A stretch of DNA of 64,000 nt from Aquila chrysaetos chrysaetos (GCF_900496995.4 NC_044020.1:13100001-13164000), one strand, 5' to 3'. Counted from the stretch's first letter, positions 52,022 to 62,889 are shown. Notes: generated from the sequence alone by a model not told the origin. Program-made: numbers and translations.

Positions 52022-52027
52022 AATAAA
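52022..52027 (+). terminator. ADIPOR2: Middle candidate poly(A) signal of ADIPOR2
   Basis: AATAAA in CCAATAAAAACAACC, with T/G-rich sequence nearby (GCACTTTTCTGTAGCTCTTG). Usage is uncertain. Confidence 0.35.
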
Positions 52028-52335
52028 AACAACCTAGCTGTGCACTTTTCTGTAGCTCTTGCTGAGAACTCTTCCCAGGTTGGCACCTGAATGCCTTACT
52101 CTCAGCAGTCAGAGGCTTGCTTGCTCTGTGTGCAGGTTATTGCCATAGAATAGTTAGGACCTACAGCTTCTTTCCTTCCCCATTAAATAGTGGCCTTGTT
52201 CAGTATATTTCTTTTTAAAAATTGCTTACTGTTGGAAGCAATGAAGCACATTCTGGGGTTTTGATGGTTGGGGACTCTGGTGATGGTTCCATATAAGATG
52301 GGATCTTATTACTTGCTGTATTCTTAACTTCTGCT

Positions 52336-52341
52336 AATAAA
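52336..52341 (+). terminator. ADIPOR2: Distal poly(A) signal of ADIPOR2
   Basis: AATAAA in CTGCTAATAAAAGAACC, followed within 20-50 nt by a U/GU-rich element (TTGTCTAGTTTGGG, then CTGTGCTGTGTGTG). This is the best-formed cleavage signal downstream of the gene and lies 500 bp before the LTR. Confidence 0.65.
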
Positions 52342-52846
52342 AGAACCAAATGGATTATTGTCTAGTTTGGGTCTTTCTGTGCTGTGTGTGAAGCTTGAAA
52401 GAGTCAGTCTTGCTTTCTTCCTTCCCAACGCTTGCAGGCAACACTTTGTAGGTAAAAGACTTGTGCTGTTGCAGAAACCAAACCAATGCCTAAAGGCTTG
52501 TTTATGTACGGTTGAACCGATGCTTGCTGTATGCCTCCTCAAGCAAAAGCCAGTGGGTGGGGGAGTTCGCGCAACAAACATTAGTTTTGCTATGTGGCAT
52601 CCTCTTGATGTCCAGAATTCACATCAAGTATGTGCCTGGTCTTGCTGTAAGATTTCAATACTGTCTAGTGCATTTAAACATCACAGCAGACAAAGGTGTC
52701 CATGGACCGTGCTGCGTCTTAGTTACGGTGCTAATCTCCAGGGAAAATTTTTTTTCCAAAGTCTATTTGATGCCCACTGGAGTTGCCAGTTGTAGTACAG
52801 GGCTGATAGTGGTGTGGGGAAGGAGGTGGTGTTAGGTGTGTCTGGT

Positions 52847-53980
52847 TGTATTGGGTTTGTGTGGCAAGGTCTTGGTAGCAGGGGGGCTACAGGGGTGGCT
52901 TCTGTGAGAAGCTGCTGGAAGCTTCCCCGATGTCTGACAGAGCCAGTGCCAGCCGGCTCCAAGACAGACCCGCCGCTGGCCAAGGCCGAGCCCATCAGTG
53001 ATGGTGGTAGCGCCTCTGGGATAACAGATTTAAGAAGGGGGGAAGAAAGTTTCTGTGGCACAGAAACTGCAGCCAGAGAGAAGAGTGAGAACATGTAAGA
53101 GCAACAGCCCTGCAGACCCCCAGGTCAGTGCAGAAGGAGGGGAGGAGGTGTTCAAGGCGCCGGAGCAGAGATTCCCCTGCAGCCCGTGGGGAAGACCGTG
53201 GTGAGGCAGGCTGTCCCCCTGCAGCCCAGGGAGGTCCACAGTGGAGCAGATGTCCACTTGCAGCTCAGGGAGGACCTCATGCCAGAGCAGGGGGATGCCT
53301 GAAGGAGGCTGTGACCCTGTGGGAAGCCCATGCTGGAGCAGGCTCCTGGCAGGACCCATGGAGAGAGGAGCCCACGCTGGAGCAGGTTTTCTGGCAGGAC
53401 TTGTGACCCTGCAGGGGACCCACGCCGGAGCAGTCTCTTCCTGAAGGACTGCAGTCTGTGGAAGGGACCCACGCTGGAGCAGTTCTTGAAGAACTGCAGC
53501 CCATGAGAAGGACCCACATTGGAGAAGTTTGTGGAGGACTGTCTCCTGTGGGAGGGACCCCACGCTGGAGCAGGGGAAGAGTGTGGGCAGTCCTGCCCCT
53601 GAGGAGGAAAGAGCAGCAGAGACAACGTGTGATGAACTGACTGCAACCCCCATTCCCCGTCCCCCTGTGCTGCTGGGGGGGGGATAGGTAGAGAATTTGG
53701 GAGTGAAGCTGTGCCCAGGAAGAAGGGAGGGGTGGGGGGAAGGTGTTTTAAGATTGGTTTTATTTTTTCATTACCTTACTCTGGTGTGATTGGCAATAAA
53801 TTAATTTTCCCCAAGTCAAGTCTGTTTTGCCCATGACAGTAATTGGTGAGTGATCTCTCCCTGTCATTATCTCGACCCACGAGCCTTTTGTTATATTTTC
53901 TCTCCCCTGTCCAGCTGAGGAGGGGGAGCGATAAAGCGACTGTGTGGCGCTCAGTTGCTGGCTAGGGTTAAACCACAACA
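52847..53980 (+). mobile_element. Solo LTR of an endogenous retrovirus (ERVL-like), 1,134 bp
   Basis: The element starts TGTATTGGGTTTGTG and ends AAACCACAACA, so it has the TG...CA termini of an LTR. It is flanked on both sides by CTGGT (52,842-52,846 and 53,981-53,985), a perfect 5-bp target duplication as expected for ERVL-type integrases. A poly(A) signal AATAAA lies at 53,795-53,800, fixing + orientation. U3 contains ~46-bp imperfect tandem repeats. I recognise the sequence as a common neoavian LTR family but do not assign a name. There is no internal region: it is a solo LTR left by recombination. All open frames inside it are artefacts. Confidence 0.9.
53150..53575 (+). repeat. Tandem ~46-bp imperfect repeats in the LTR U3
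   Basis: The core GGACCCACGCTGGAGCAG recurs with (C/T)TGGAGCAG-type starts at 53,333, 53,377, 53,425, 53,474, 53,519 and 53,565, a spacing of 44-49 bp. More degenerate units lie upstream (53,160, 53,230, 53,283). Between cores the filler alternates CTCCTGGCAGGAC-like and TTCTTGAAGAACTGC-like sequence. Confidence 0.8.
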
Positions 53981-53985
53981 CTGGT

Positions 53986-55789
53986 GCCACCACTTCATGA
54001 AGCTGGTTGTCATAAGAATTCCCCTGAGATACAATTATTCTGAACTTGCATAGAATGAAAAGCCTGGGACAACATGTATCCTGTCCCGTGTCTGCTTGTT
54101 TTTGACCTCTGCCACATTTTAAAAGTAACTTGAGGACAAAGTGGGATTGATGTTACTGCTAAGTTTCATCTTTTGCTTTGGAAAGCTTAGCTAAACCCAC
54201 ACTGTAGAGTGAGGGCATAAAACTGCAGGGTGGTCTTGGGGCTGGCTAGCCTTTGTCAGGTCTCCCTCTCCATCCTCCAAGCCTCCATCTGAACCTGGGC
54301 TAGCTATAATTTCAAAGTTTATCTATTTTTGCATGTTTAGAGACACTAATTCTTAGTGGCTCAGTGTTCCAGTGCCTGGTCTTGCAGATTTTAGAGCAGA
54401 CTGGATGTGTACTGGTCCCCTTCCTTGCTCCGAGGTTTAAAAGGGCTTTCTCACTGCGGCTTGGGTGCCAGGAGGTAACAGGCAGGCAAGGGAAAGTAAC
54501 AAGCTGGCCAAGGAGTCAAACTGGGTCGAGCATGATGGAAGGAGCAGAAACTGTGTTTTATGGACGGTATTGGAAAGCCAAAGGTGAAATATTGTGGGGT
54601 GAGAGCTTGTAAGGAGAAAAATGGGCAGGAGGGGCTGAGGGTGCAAAGAACAAGAGCTGGTGGGGGGAAAGAGGGTGGGTGCTGGAGACCTCGGTGGTTG
54701 TGGGCAAATTTTTAGGTGAGTTGAGATTGAGAAAGAGATGTCCAGGAGGCCTGGACTCAAATGTCTGATGTAGAGGAAATGCCTCCCAGCCTGTACCCAT
54801 GTAAGGGATTGATTGTCTCCTCCTGGTATGCAGGCTTAGGGGCTGGCAGGGGTGGGAAGGAGTGGGGTTTGGCTGGGGAAGGAGTGGGGCTGGTGCTGAC
54901 CAGAACAGCCCTGTGCCTGGAGTGGGGCCTTCTGCTCCTTTGTCACTGTTCCTTGGCTGTCAGCAAACATCTGTGAACTGCCTGGGCAAGATATGCCTAA
55001 TCCTCCTCTTGTGTTGCCTCACACTGAGTCTGGGCATCTACAGCTGTGCTGTTTATCAGTTACTTGACTCAAGATACATGTTTTGCAGTGACTTGTAAGA
55101 GCCAACTCCAGTAAATGACCTGTGAGAGCTTGAGGTCTCAGGATGGATGTTTTGGGGTTTTTTTTTTTTTTTAAAAGGCAAAGCAAATTCAAGGACCGTG
55201 GAGAACGTTGGTATCAGATCACGCGAATTACACGAGAAGTAGCTGCCATGTTTGAATATGAATTGGGTTTATTCTGTTTTCATAAAGCAGGGTGATGCTC
55301 AAAAGTTGCCTGGGCAGGCTAAAATTGTATGTTCTACCTCTTCTGCATGTAGTTGTGGCCATGCTTTGGCTTCTCCCAAGAACTGGTTTGCTGGCTCGGT
55401 CTTACTTCTGGCATTTCCAGGAGCTTCACCTTTGCCCTTCTCTCCTCTAGTAAAATTCATGTTTGACCAACAGAGCTATTACTGTTTCTGAGCTGGGAGA
55501 TGTTTGCACTGGAGATTCACAATGATCTCGCTTACTAGCAGCTTCATCTCTATAGTGGTACAACTGGGCACAGAGGCTCTTCACAGTTGGCATAAAAGCT
55601 GAACCGGTCTAGTTGTAAATGAGATGGGAAAATCATGGGCCTGGCAGCGACGTGTTTCCTTCACAGAGGCAAATGACACCCAAACCAGCTCCAGTAGCTC
55701 TCTTTTGGTTTCATCTCTAACCATGCCAAACCTGTGCATGCGGTTTGAGGTTTGCCTTAGTGCTGGCTGGAGCCGAGCTCCCCTAAACT
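53986..55789. other. Intergenic stretch between LTR and orphan CpG island
   Basis: Apart from a T16 tract near 55,157-55,172, no repeat, RNA gene or coding exon was recognised on either strand. A G-rich purine segment lies near 54,600-54,900. Confidence 0.6.
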
Positions 55790-56550
55790 GAAGAAGTTGT
55801 TCTCCGCAGCTGATGCCAGACTGCGGGGCCGGAGCCGCTGGCTGTGGCAGAGGCAGCCTGCGGCAGCTCCCGCTCGCAACAGGAGCGGCCGGGGCCGTGG
55901 GGCGGCAGCTGCTGCTGGGACGGAGAAGTGGGAAGCCGTCCCTCCCGGGGGGAGCAGCCGCTGCCACCGCCTCCCTGCCTGCTGCTGGCCGCTGCGGCCA
56001 GCCCGGGGCTCTGCCCGGGCTCTGGCCCAGCTCCCCCGTCCCGCCGCCTGCAGGGCGGCCGCGCTGGGTTTGCTGCCTTTGCCAGGGAGCCTCCTGCCAG
56101 TTTTGAAAGCGATACTGCGTCCCTCGGAGCCGGGCAGGAGGAGGGTGACGGCAGGCTCCAGCCCCTGCTGCCGGGGGGGCCGGCTGCGTGGCGCCGAAGC
56201 AAGCCGCTGCTGGCTGAAAGTTAGACGAACGAGAGCGGCTTGGGGCTTTGGCTAGCGTGTGACTTACTCGCCCTCGTTGGTGCGGGGGCTTCCCCGGCAG
56301 CCCCTTCCCTGTCCCCCGAGAGGCCAGCCCTGGTGTGACGGTGGCCTCCAGGAAGGCTGCCAGCCGCCTGCCGCCATCCCCGCAGCCTTTCCTCGAGGAG
56401 GGCCGAGGAAGCGCCTCTGCGCGTCCCCGTGCAACCCAGGTGCTGCTCCTCGTAATGCCGGCGGGAAGGACGGCGGTGGCTGCCCGGGCCCGGGGGAGCC
56501 AAACGGGGCTGTAAAGACGAGGCAGGGTGCACAGCCCTCTCCTGCTGCCG
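55790..56550. promoter_or_regulatory. Orphan CpG island between the convergent gene ends
   Basis: About 760 bp with high GC and frequent CpG, in sharp contrast to the flanks. It lies about 3.4 kb beyond the ADIPOR2 distal poly(A) signal and about 5.5 kb beyond the stop codon of CACNA2D4, so neither gene's promoter is expected here. Long open frames occur on both strands (up to 357 codons on the minus strand) but are rich in Ala/Pro/Gly/Arg and overlap each other. An unannotated non-coding RNA promoter or an enhancer-like island is possible. Confidence 0.5.
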
Positions 56551-56712
56551 GCGGGGCCTGCCTGGGGAAAGGCGGGGAGCCAGGGCTCCCAAAATTTGAG
56601 GCGGCGGCAGCAAGCAAAGCAGGAAGAGCTGACGGCATTTCCTGCGGGGCCCACGAGCTATTTACAGAAGAGACGTGTTTGGTGGCGTTCAAGTGGGGTT
56701 ATTACAGTTTGC

Positions 56713-56768
56713 GTCACGTGCTGACGACGAGCTGCGTTGCTGCAGCTGATGTCATGGGACGTAATGAC
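56713..56768. promoter_or_regulatory. Cluster of E-box and CRE/ATF-like sites
   Basis: Within 56 bp occur GTCACGTG (56,713-56,720, a USF/TFE-type E-box), TGCTGACG just after, GCAGCTGATGTCA (CAGCTG plus a CRE-like half-site) near 56,742-56,754 and GACGTAATGA near 56,759. The density is above what I would expect by chance. Function is inferred from motifs only. Confidence 0.3.
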
Positions 56769-56769
56769 A

Positions 56770-59700
56770 GCGGTGTTTGCTGGCTGAGTGACAGAAGGTG
56801 TAAAGGCTCCTTTCGAGTGCAGGGCAGAGGCCGGGGGAACAGCCTGCGCCGAGGGATGGGGGAGTTCCCCAGCGTCCGGCGGGGACGAGAGCGGCAACCC
56901 CCTCCAGCAAGGGTCCAGCTGGTGATGGAGGCATTCAGCACATGGGAGTTTGGTGCTCCTTCCCCACTTGCTTTTGAAAAATTGCTTCGTGCAAAGTGCG
57001 TGGTGCATTTGGCTGTCCTCGGCCTCTCTCCCCTGCAAGCAGAGGCCTGTGAGAGCCCAGGGTTTCTGCGCTGAAAGTACCATTGGGTTTATTAGCAGAA
57101 AAAGCATCCTGGAAAATATCTGAGGAGCTCGAGTTTGAGAGGTGTGCGTAAAACCAAGCAAGACTGTGGTACCGGTCCTTCGCTGTGGCAGAGAAGGGCA
57201 GCCCGCCCTTAACACAATTGGAGTGTGCGGCTCCTTGCTGCGACGGCTGCCATCCCCAGCCCAGGACGTGCCAGGCTTTTGCTAAGTATAAGCCAACTCA
57301 GGCCAGCCTGCTGAAAAGCTGCTGCTTTTGTGCCTGCTCCCAACTGCAAACAGCTGCTCTAAATCCAGGGCTGATTTTCCTACTATTTTGTAGGATGAAG
57401 TCATCCCTGTCTGGCCATACTCGAAGGTCTAGTCATCCGTGTGCTCTGTCCCAAGGCATGAGTCAAGGGAGGGCACGTGTACGTGACGCCGTGCGAGGTG
57501 TGCGTCCCTGCCCGCGGCTCAGACACCCTCAGCGCCCACCGCAGCGTTCGGGAGGGATCCAGGGTTACCTCAGCCTGCAGTGGGGTGTTTCTGAAGCCTG
57601 TAAGGAGTGCAACAGGGAGATTTCAGGTCCCTTCCCAGCTCCCTCTCCACCTGCCTGGGAGGAAATCGGCTGCAGGTTCAGGGCTTGTGAAGGCCCTGAT
57701 TTGTGCAGCAGCCAGATGTGGCCAGGTGGGTCTGATGGACACCCCGCACTGCAGAGCACTGCTTGTGACTTTTCTCCCATCATGTCTTGCCTTGACAGCA
57801 TAAATCCCAATGCCTACAGTTTGCATGCTTACGGGAGTGGATGGGATCTTGCAGGGGGTACAGCTGTGATTTATAGGATGGCAGCAGGATGCTGCTCAGC
57901 TGGAAGTGAGAGACGGCTCCTCTCACAGCTGCTCCGCTGCTGGTCAGATCCTCTGACCTCAGATCTCTGTTTGCTTTTGCTGACCTATTTTCATCTGCTG
58001 TGCCCGGCACATGGCTGAAGAAGTTGAGAGCTAGAGCAGCTGCTCTTCCTGGGGATTTTTCTCTCGCTGTAGTGCCATGAGCCGCCATCTCTGCCAGGCA
58101 AGCAGAGCGCAAGGTGGAATTTGCTTAACCCCATGTTGGAGACCAGAAAAGGGTAGGTGTGCTTGGGGTCTGCTTTGCTGGCAAAAACCAAGCGAGCCGT
58201 TTGCCTTCCAAGGCTAAAACCATACCTCCTAGGTACCTGCTGCGGATCAGCAGCACCGTGGAAAGAAAAGGGCTGTGTTTGCCTCCTAATAATTGGCTAA
58301 GACAAACTTCATGTATGGAAGCAGGAGCTTTTGTAGCAAGACTGGGTGCCGCAGCACGTGTGTGCTGCCTCCCCTGGGGAGCAGCGGCATGGGCCCCTTG
58401 GGAGCTGCTGTGGCCAAGCACACCCACCTGCGTTTCGAGGGCAGCTGGGTGGGGGGCCCAGGGAAGCTCCCCTCTTCCTCGCTCCCCGCAGCAAGCCTGG
58501 GAGCAGGTCTATAAACCACACTCCCTCCCTGGGCGTCGAGGATTCCCCTCAGAGGGGTGCCTGGCACTGCCCAAATGGTACTGCTGGAGCTTCCCAGGAA
58601 CGCTGGGGTCTCCTCCATCCTCCCGCGCAGGACCTGGGTGAGGAGGGATGCCTAGGACATCCCTATCAAGCATTGAGTGCAAGTGTGGGGACACAGTGGG
58701 AGCAGGCGGTGCAGCCCAGTGAGGGGGCACAAGGAGATGTCTCCCCTACAGCCCTGCAGCCAGAGGCAGGGAGCTGTGCCACAGGAGCGGGGCAGCCCCA
58801 GAGCATCCCTGGCTCAGATGGTGGGAGGCTGTGGGGTCATGCCTTACCCTCACCGCCTTGCAGGGGCCACTCTCCTCTGGAGACACACCAGAGCAGCTCC
58901 TGACTATTAGTTGCTGTCTGGTTTCACCCCCCCAGTCCCCAGCTGAAGCCCTGCAGCGTGGGCAGGAGGGGAGCTGTTTGCTGCAGGGCGTGGGGCACTG
59001 GGGGAGCAACTGGTGAGCGCTGGAGGAGGCAGCACGGGCTGGCGGGTTGGGATGCGATCTGTGGGACTGAGGCAATGCAGGCTGAGGCGAGTGCTTGGCA
59101 TCCGCTGCCAGCCCTGGCAGGGCCCAGCTGAACTGGCCAGCCGTGCCCACAGCCCGGCTCTTGCTGCCTGACAGATGCCCGGGGAGGCCCTGGCACGGAG
59201 ACCCTGGCTACTCTGGGAACAGCTCCTTTTGCTTTAGCTGGGTGTACCCCGGCACCGGCTGCACGGAGGCAGACATCCATCCTCCCGCTGCTCACTGCAG
59301 CTGCTCAAGGCGGCAGTGTGCAAACAGTGCGAGTGACTCCGCAGCCCAGTTCCCAGTGTGTGCTCGGGTTTTAAGTCAGGGCAAACCTTTACCCTTATTT
59401 TTTGGTTTAAGAAATAATCCGGTTCTCACCCCTGTCCTATTCCCTCCAGTTACAACCTATGCACAAACTTGCTGAGTCAACTAAACCAGGTATAATTCAC
59501 ATCTTCACTCTCTCCGTGTGGGTCTCTTTACAGGACCATGTTTATTGTGGATTAATGCACCTGAAATCAAACATGGTTCATATGCAGCAGGGCAATGTGT
59601 ATTTATGTATCTTTTTTAAGCTGAGCGGAGATGGGACTGCTAATCCTTTCTGACAGGGAGGTCACCCTTGAGAGTGGTGCCCCAGGAGGGCAGTCACCAC

Positions 59701-60950
59701 GGGCAGGCGCAGGGAGCCGGGGGAGCTGTGCCAGCTGGCCCGGGATGCCCTGAGCCGGTGGCTCCTCCGTCTGCGAGCAGCTCCTGACTCCTCGGCCTTG
59801 ACAGCAGCCCCTTTTCCCTCCGTGCTGCCTTCATCTTCCTCGGCTGCTTCTGGCTCTGATAAGGTCACTGCATCTGAAGCCTGGAAGCCATCTCCACCTC
59901 CAGATTTACTTCCATTACCGCAGTTGTTCCTCTCCTCTTTGCCGTAACACCACCTCCAACAAGGCAAAACCCGCCACAGCAGGAGCTGTAATGTCCTGAA
60001 ATGTCCCCATCAGGACCTGGTTGTGACTGGTACTGTCCCCTTAGTGTTGGGTGACACTGGTGGCAAGAGGAGCCGGATCCGTACTGACCCTAGCACACAT
60101 GGGGTGTGTTTGTGGGCTCCTGCTTGTGCGGGGAAGGGGACAGCGCTGGTGTGAAGATAAAGCCCTTTCCCATAAAACTGCCCTTTGCAGCAGCTGCATG
60201 TGGGTCTAAATCCGGCGGTGGTGGCTGCGGGAGTGGGTGGCTTGGTGGGCTCGGTGAGGAGCCCCGCAGCTCCACACGGCCAGCACACGTGGCGGGCTGT
60301 GTTGTGGGCAGCGCTGCTTGTCAGGCAGCGAGCGAGGAGGGTGTGGGCGCTTGCGCTGCAGGAGGTGACAGCTTGGTGTGACGAGCCGCACAGCTCTCGG
60401 GGCACCTGGAGAGGTGCAGGGGGCTCCCGAAGTGGGCCACCTGGCAGAGGAGGCCAGGGCAAGGTTCTGCCCTGCTGGCCTGCTCCCTTGGTGCCACCAC
60501 CATGGTGTACCCATGGGTTCTGGGATGGCTACAGACGGGGATGGTGTAGAGCTCAAGGTGAGACCCCGTTTCTATCCGTAGCCGTTGGCTGTGGCATCCC
60601 TACCCCTGACGTACCCTGCCAGCGCCAGCGCCGGGACCCCCACCCTGCTTCAGAGGTGACAGAGAGCTGTGGGCTGTAGCTGGCTGGTTCACAGCACGCA
60701 CTGCATGGCCAAAGGCTCTTCTTCCCGTAGCTCCGGTAAAAACAGCGGTGCAGCAACCAGGAGCACTTCTTGGTGTCCCCATGAGTTGCTGGCACATCCC
60801 TGTGGGCCACGCCACCGCAGCTGTGTTTGCAGTCCCTCCACCCACACCCTGTCCCCACAGGTTTGGCGGGGAGAGGGGTTTCTGGGATGTAGTTTAGGGC
60901 TGCAATTAGCACCAAACATGACATGCTGAAGCTTAAGTATCTATTTAAAA
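56770..60950. other. GC-rich intergenic stretch without supported genes
   Basis: Many overlapping open frames exist on both strands here because stop codons are rare in GC-rich DNA. None resembles a known protein, has consistent splice signals or a biased composition like the neighbouring genes. No RNA gene or named repeat was recognised. Confidence 0.55.
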
Positions 60951-60967
60951 TATGCCATATATTTGTT

Positions 60968-60973
60968 TTTAAT
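60968..60973 (-). terminator. CACNA2D4: Candidate poly(A) signal of CACNA2D4 (ATTAAA)
   Basis: On the minus strand this reads ATTAAA, the commonest variant signal, 1.08 kb after the CACNA2D4 stop codon. It is followed by T/G-rich sequence (ATGTCATGTTTGGTG). I found no minus-strand AATAAA between it and the stop. Usage is inferred. Confidence 0.35.
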
Positions 60974-62056
60974 GAGATGGTATGGAGCAGTTCATACAAA
61001 AAAAAAAAAAGGAAAAATGGGTGCTCCCCACCCATTGTCTGTAAAGCTCTGTGAGAAACGGCCCATGCCCACCAGCCAGGAACGCCAGGTTCAGGGCAGG
61101 GGGCTGCTTGCCCCAGGACAACCAAGGGCAGCTTCAATGAGCAGGGCAGTGCTGCTCTGAGGGCAAAAGTGCCCATTTCTTAGCTGCTTCTGCAGTGAAA
61201 CTAGCAGGCAGTGGGAAACATACTCCCTCTTTTGGTGGGTCACACATAACCCCTTCCCAGAGGTAAGTCCACATCTAGACAAGAATCTGGATGCTGTGCT
61301 AGCAGTGTTAGGAAGGGTCTCCTTGGCAGAGCTGGCGTAGCTGCTGTTAACTAGTCAAGCTGTGCTACTTCCATCATCTGGTTGCATGTTAAATTAGTGC
61401 AGTTCAGGTTAGGCGCCATGTCCTGCCCCTGGGGTCCCAGTCGAGGACCACCCCCAAGACCAAGAGCTGCTGCCTCCCTGCTGGGAACCACTAAGGGCCC
61501 TGTTCTGGCAGGGCTGTGCCTGGGCTGCCTCAGACTCGGGTGCTCAAAATCCTGGTGGCTCCCACTGAGGGACAGGCAGACAGCGTCCCCTGCCCCTCCT
61601 GCTCTCTTAAGGCCAGATCTGCCCCACCGAGCTCTCTGCCTCCTGGGGCCAACTACCCCAAAGTGGCTCCACGGGAGGCAGGGTGATGGTGAAATGCCAG
61701 CCGTGCCAATGACCTCGGCCGTCCCGGCTGCGAGCCGATGGCCAGGAGGAGCAGCTCAGTAGGTGCTGTGCCAGGAGCCGACCCTGCCGGTCCTTGCACA
61801 GCCCTTTTGCCGCAGCCTTTCAAGGAGGGAGCAGCTTCCACCGTCGGCACCATGCTGGACCTTGTGTTGAAGGACGCAGGATGCGCCGTGCCATGTCGTT
61901 AACACCTCATCTCCCCAGGGAGTTGCAGTGGGCATCCCAGGACGGCCTGTGCCCCTGTTTCCTCCCCTTCCATCGCTCCGGCCAGTGGCAGCCCTGTCCT
62001 CCCGGGTCTCTGCCGCATAAGGCGCGTTGCGGGCAGCGTCACCGTTGCAGGCAGCA
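60974..62056 (-). other. CACNA2D4: Probable CACNA2D4 3' UTR
   Basis: This is the sequence directly downstream (on the minus strand) of the TGA at 62,057-62,059 and up to the ATTAAA candidate. It is GC-rich with an A12 tract at its far end. Open frames in it do not resemble proteins. The extent depends on the unproven poly(A) signal. Confidence 0.4.
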
Positions 62057-62143
62057 TCACTGCAGGAGCAGCGCCAGGGGCAGGAAGAGCAGCGTCGGCG
62101 AGACAGGGATCTCGGCAGCGCCACCACAGTCTTGGGCATTTTC
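62057..62143 (-). CDS. CACNA2D4: CACNA2D4, last coding exon (GPI-signal tail)
   Basis: The acceptor is CATCTCCCAG|GAAAATGCC on the minus strand; 28 codons and TGA. The product begins ENAQDCGGAAEIPV and ends SPTLLFLPLALLLQ. The ENA(Q/R)(D/E)CGGA motif is the signature C-terminus of alpha2delta-3/-4 calcium-channel subunits, where the small residues after Cys are the proposed GPI-attachment site. The terminal Leu-rich segment is the cleaved hydrophobic signal. Phase 0 with the preceding exon (FHPE|ENAQ). The wording MRSQKL and NAQD, plus the position next to ADIPOR2, favour CACNA2D4 over the paralogue CACNA2D3. Confidence 0.9.
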   Translation of the reverse strand, partial: ENAQDCGGAAEIPVSPTLLFLPLALLLQ

Positions 62144-62889
62144 CTGGGAGATGGGAGAGAAGGCGTCAGCTTGCTTACTGCCAGGGTGGCTGCTGGCAGA
62201 GGGAAGGGAGCCTGCCCCTCGCATTTGGAAGGGGAGCAAAGCCTGTGGCCAAAAGGAAGGATCACCAGGGGAAAAGGAAGGGACTGCTTTGATGCCCGTG
62301 GGCCACAGTGGCCACCTGTGAGCTAGGAAGCCACTTATTTCCTTGGCTTTCGCCATGCTCTGCCTCACACCCTGCAACCCATCCCTCAGCCTCGGAGGCT
62401 GCAGCAGGATCGGCTCCCGCCTGCATGTGCCTCCTGCAGCTCCTTCCAGAGTCCCCTACCCACAAGCAGGTCACTGTGCCTGCTCCTGGCCCCGCGAGGC
62501 AGAGTCAGGCAGCTGGGCTGCCTTGCACACTGTGCAAAGGTACCTGGACCAAACTCCTGCCAGCCCGGCAGACGGGAGAGCTGCCTGGCTGCACCAAGCC
62601 CAGGTCGCAAGGGCTCGTTACAGGAATCAGGGCTCTTCCAGCAGATGAAACCCAGCAGCCCTGTGATGTCTCAGCTCAAGCCCTTCCCAGGTGTCATTAG
62701 CGTGACCGTCCTCCTGCTGGGAAGCCCCCTGGGGAGTCACACGTCTGTGTCTGGGTCCAGCCAGCATGGTGGGCACGCGATGAAACACACAATGCAGGGG
62801 TGTAAGAAGAGGGGTGCATGGGTACAGGCATGGCCATGGTGAAACGCAGCCGTGTGGTCTCCCTCCCTCCTGCTCCGCCCCGGGGGTAC
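62144..62889 (-). other. CACNA2D4: CACNA2D4 last intron (U2-type)
   Basis: 746 nt, donor GAG|GTACCC (weak beyond GTA) and acceptor CCATCTCCCAG. Splicing here joins FHPE to ENAQDCGG in frame (phase 0), the expected family sequence. No other feature was seen inside. Confidence 0.85.

Larger units (their letters stand above)
49704..52360 (+). other. ADIPOR2: ADIPOR2 3' UTR
   Basis: The region has no reading frame resembling a protein and contains three AATAAA signals. If the distal one (52,336) is used, the UTR is about 2.65 kb, close to the length I recall for human ADIPOR2. Homopolymer T tracts lie at 50,020-50,044 (T25) and about 50,945-50,965. A GU-rich stretch follows the distal signal, as expected for a real cleavage site. 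Confidence 0.75.

Noticed and set aside
53030-53653. 207-codon minus-strand frame with repeated short motifs inside the LTR
   Set aside because: The repetition is the translated 46-bp U3 tandem repeat. The orientation is opposite to the LTR and no retroviral domain is present.
55581-56654. 357-codon minus-strand frame over the orphan CpG island
   Set aside because: Low-complexity composition, several equally open frames on both strands, and no recognisable domain. Kept only as a CpG-island observation.
60553-61176. 207-codon minus-strand frame downstream of CACNA2D4 with a hydrophobic segment
   Set aside because: It lies beyond the CACNA2D4 stop codon, mostly in its probable 3' UTR; the hydrophobic part comes from an A/T-rich tract with a poly(A) run, and nothing in it matches alpha2delta.
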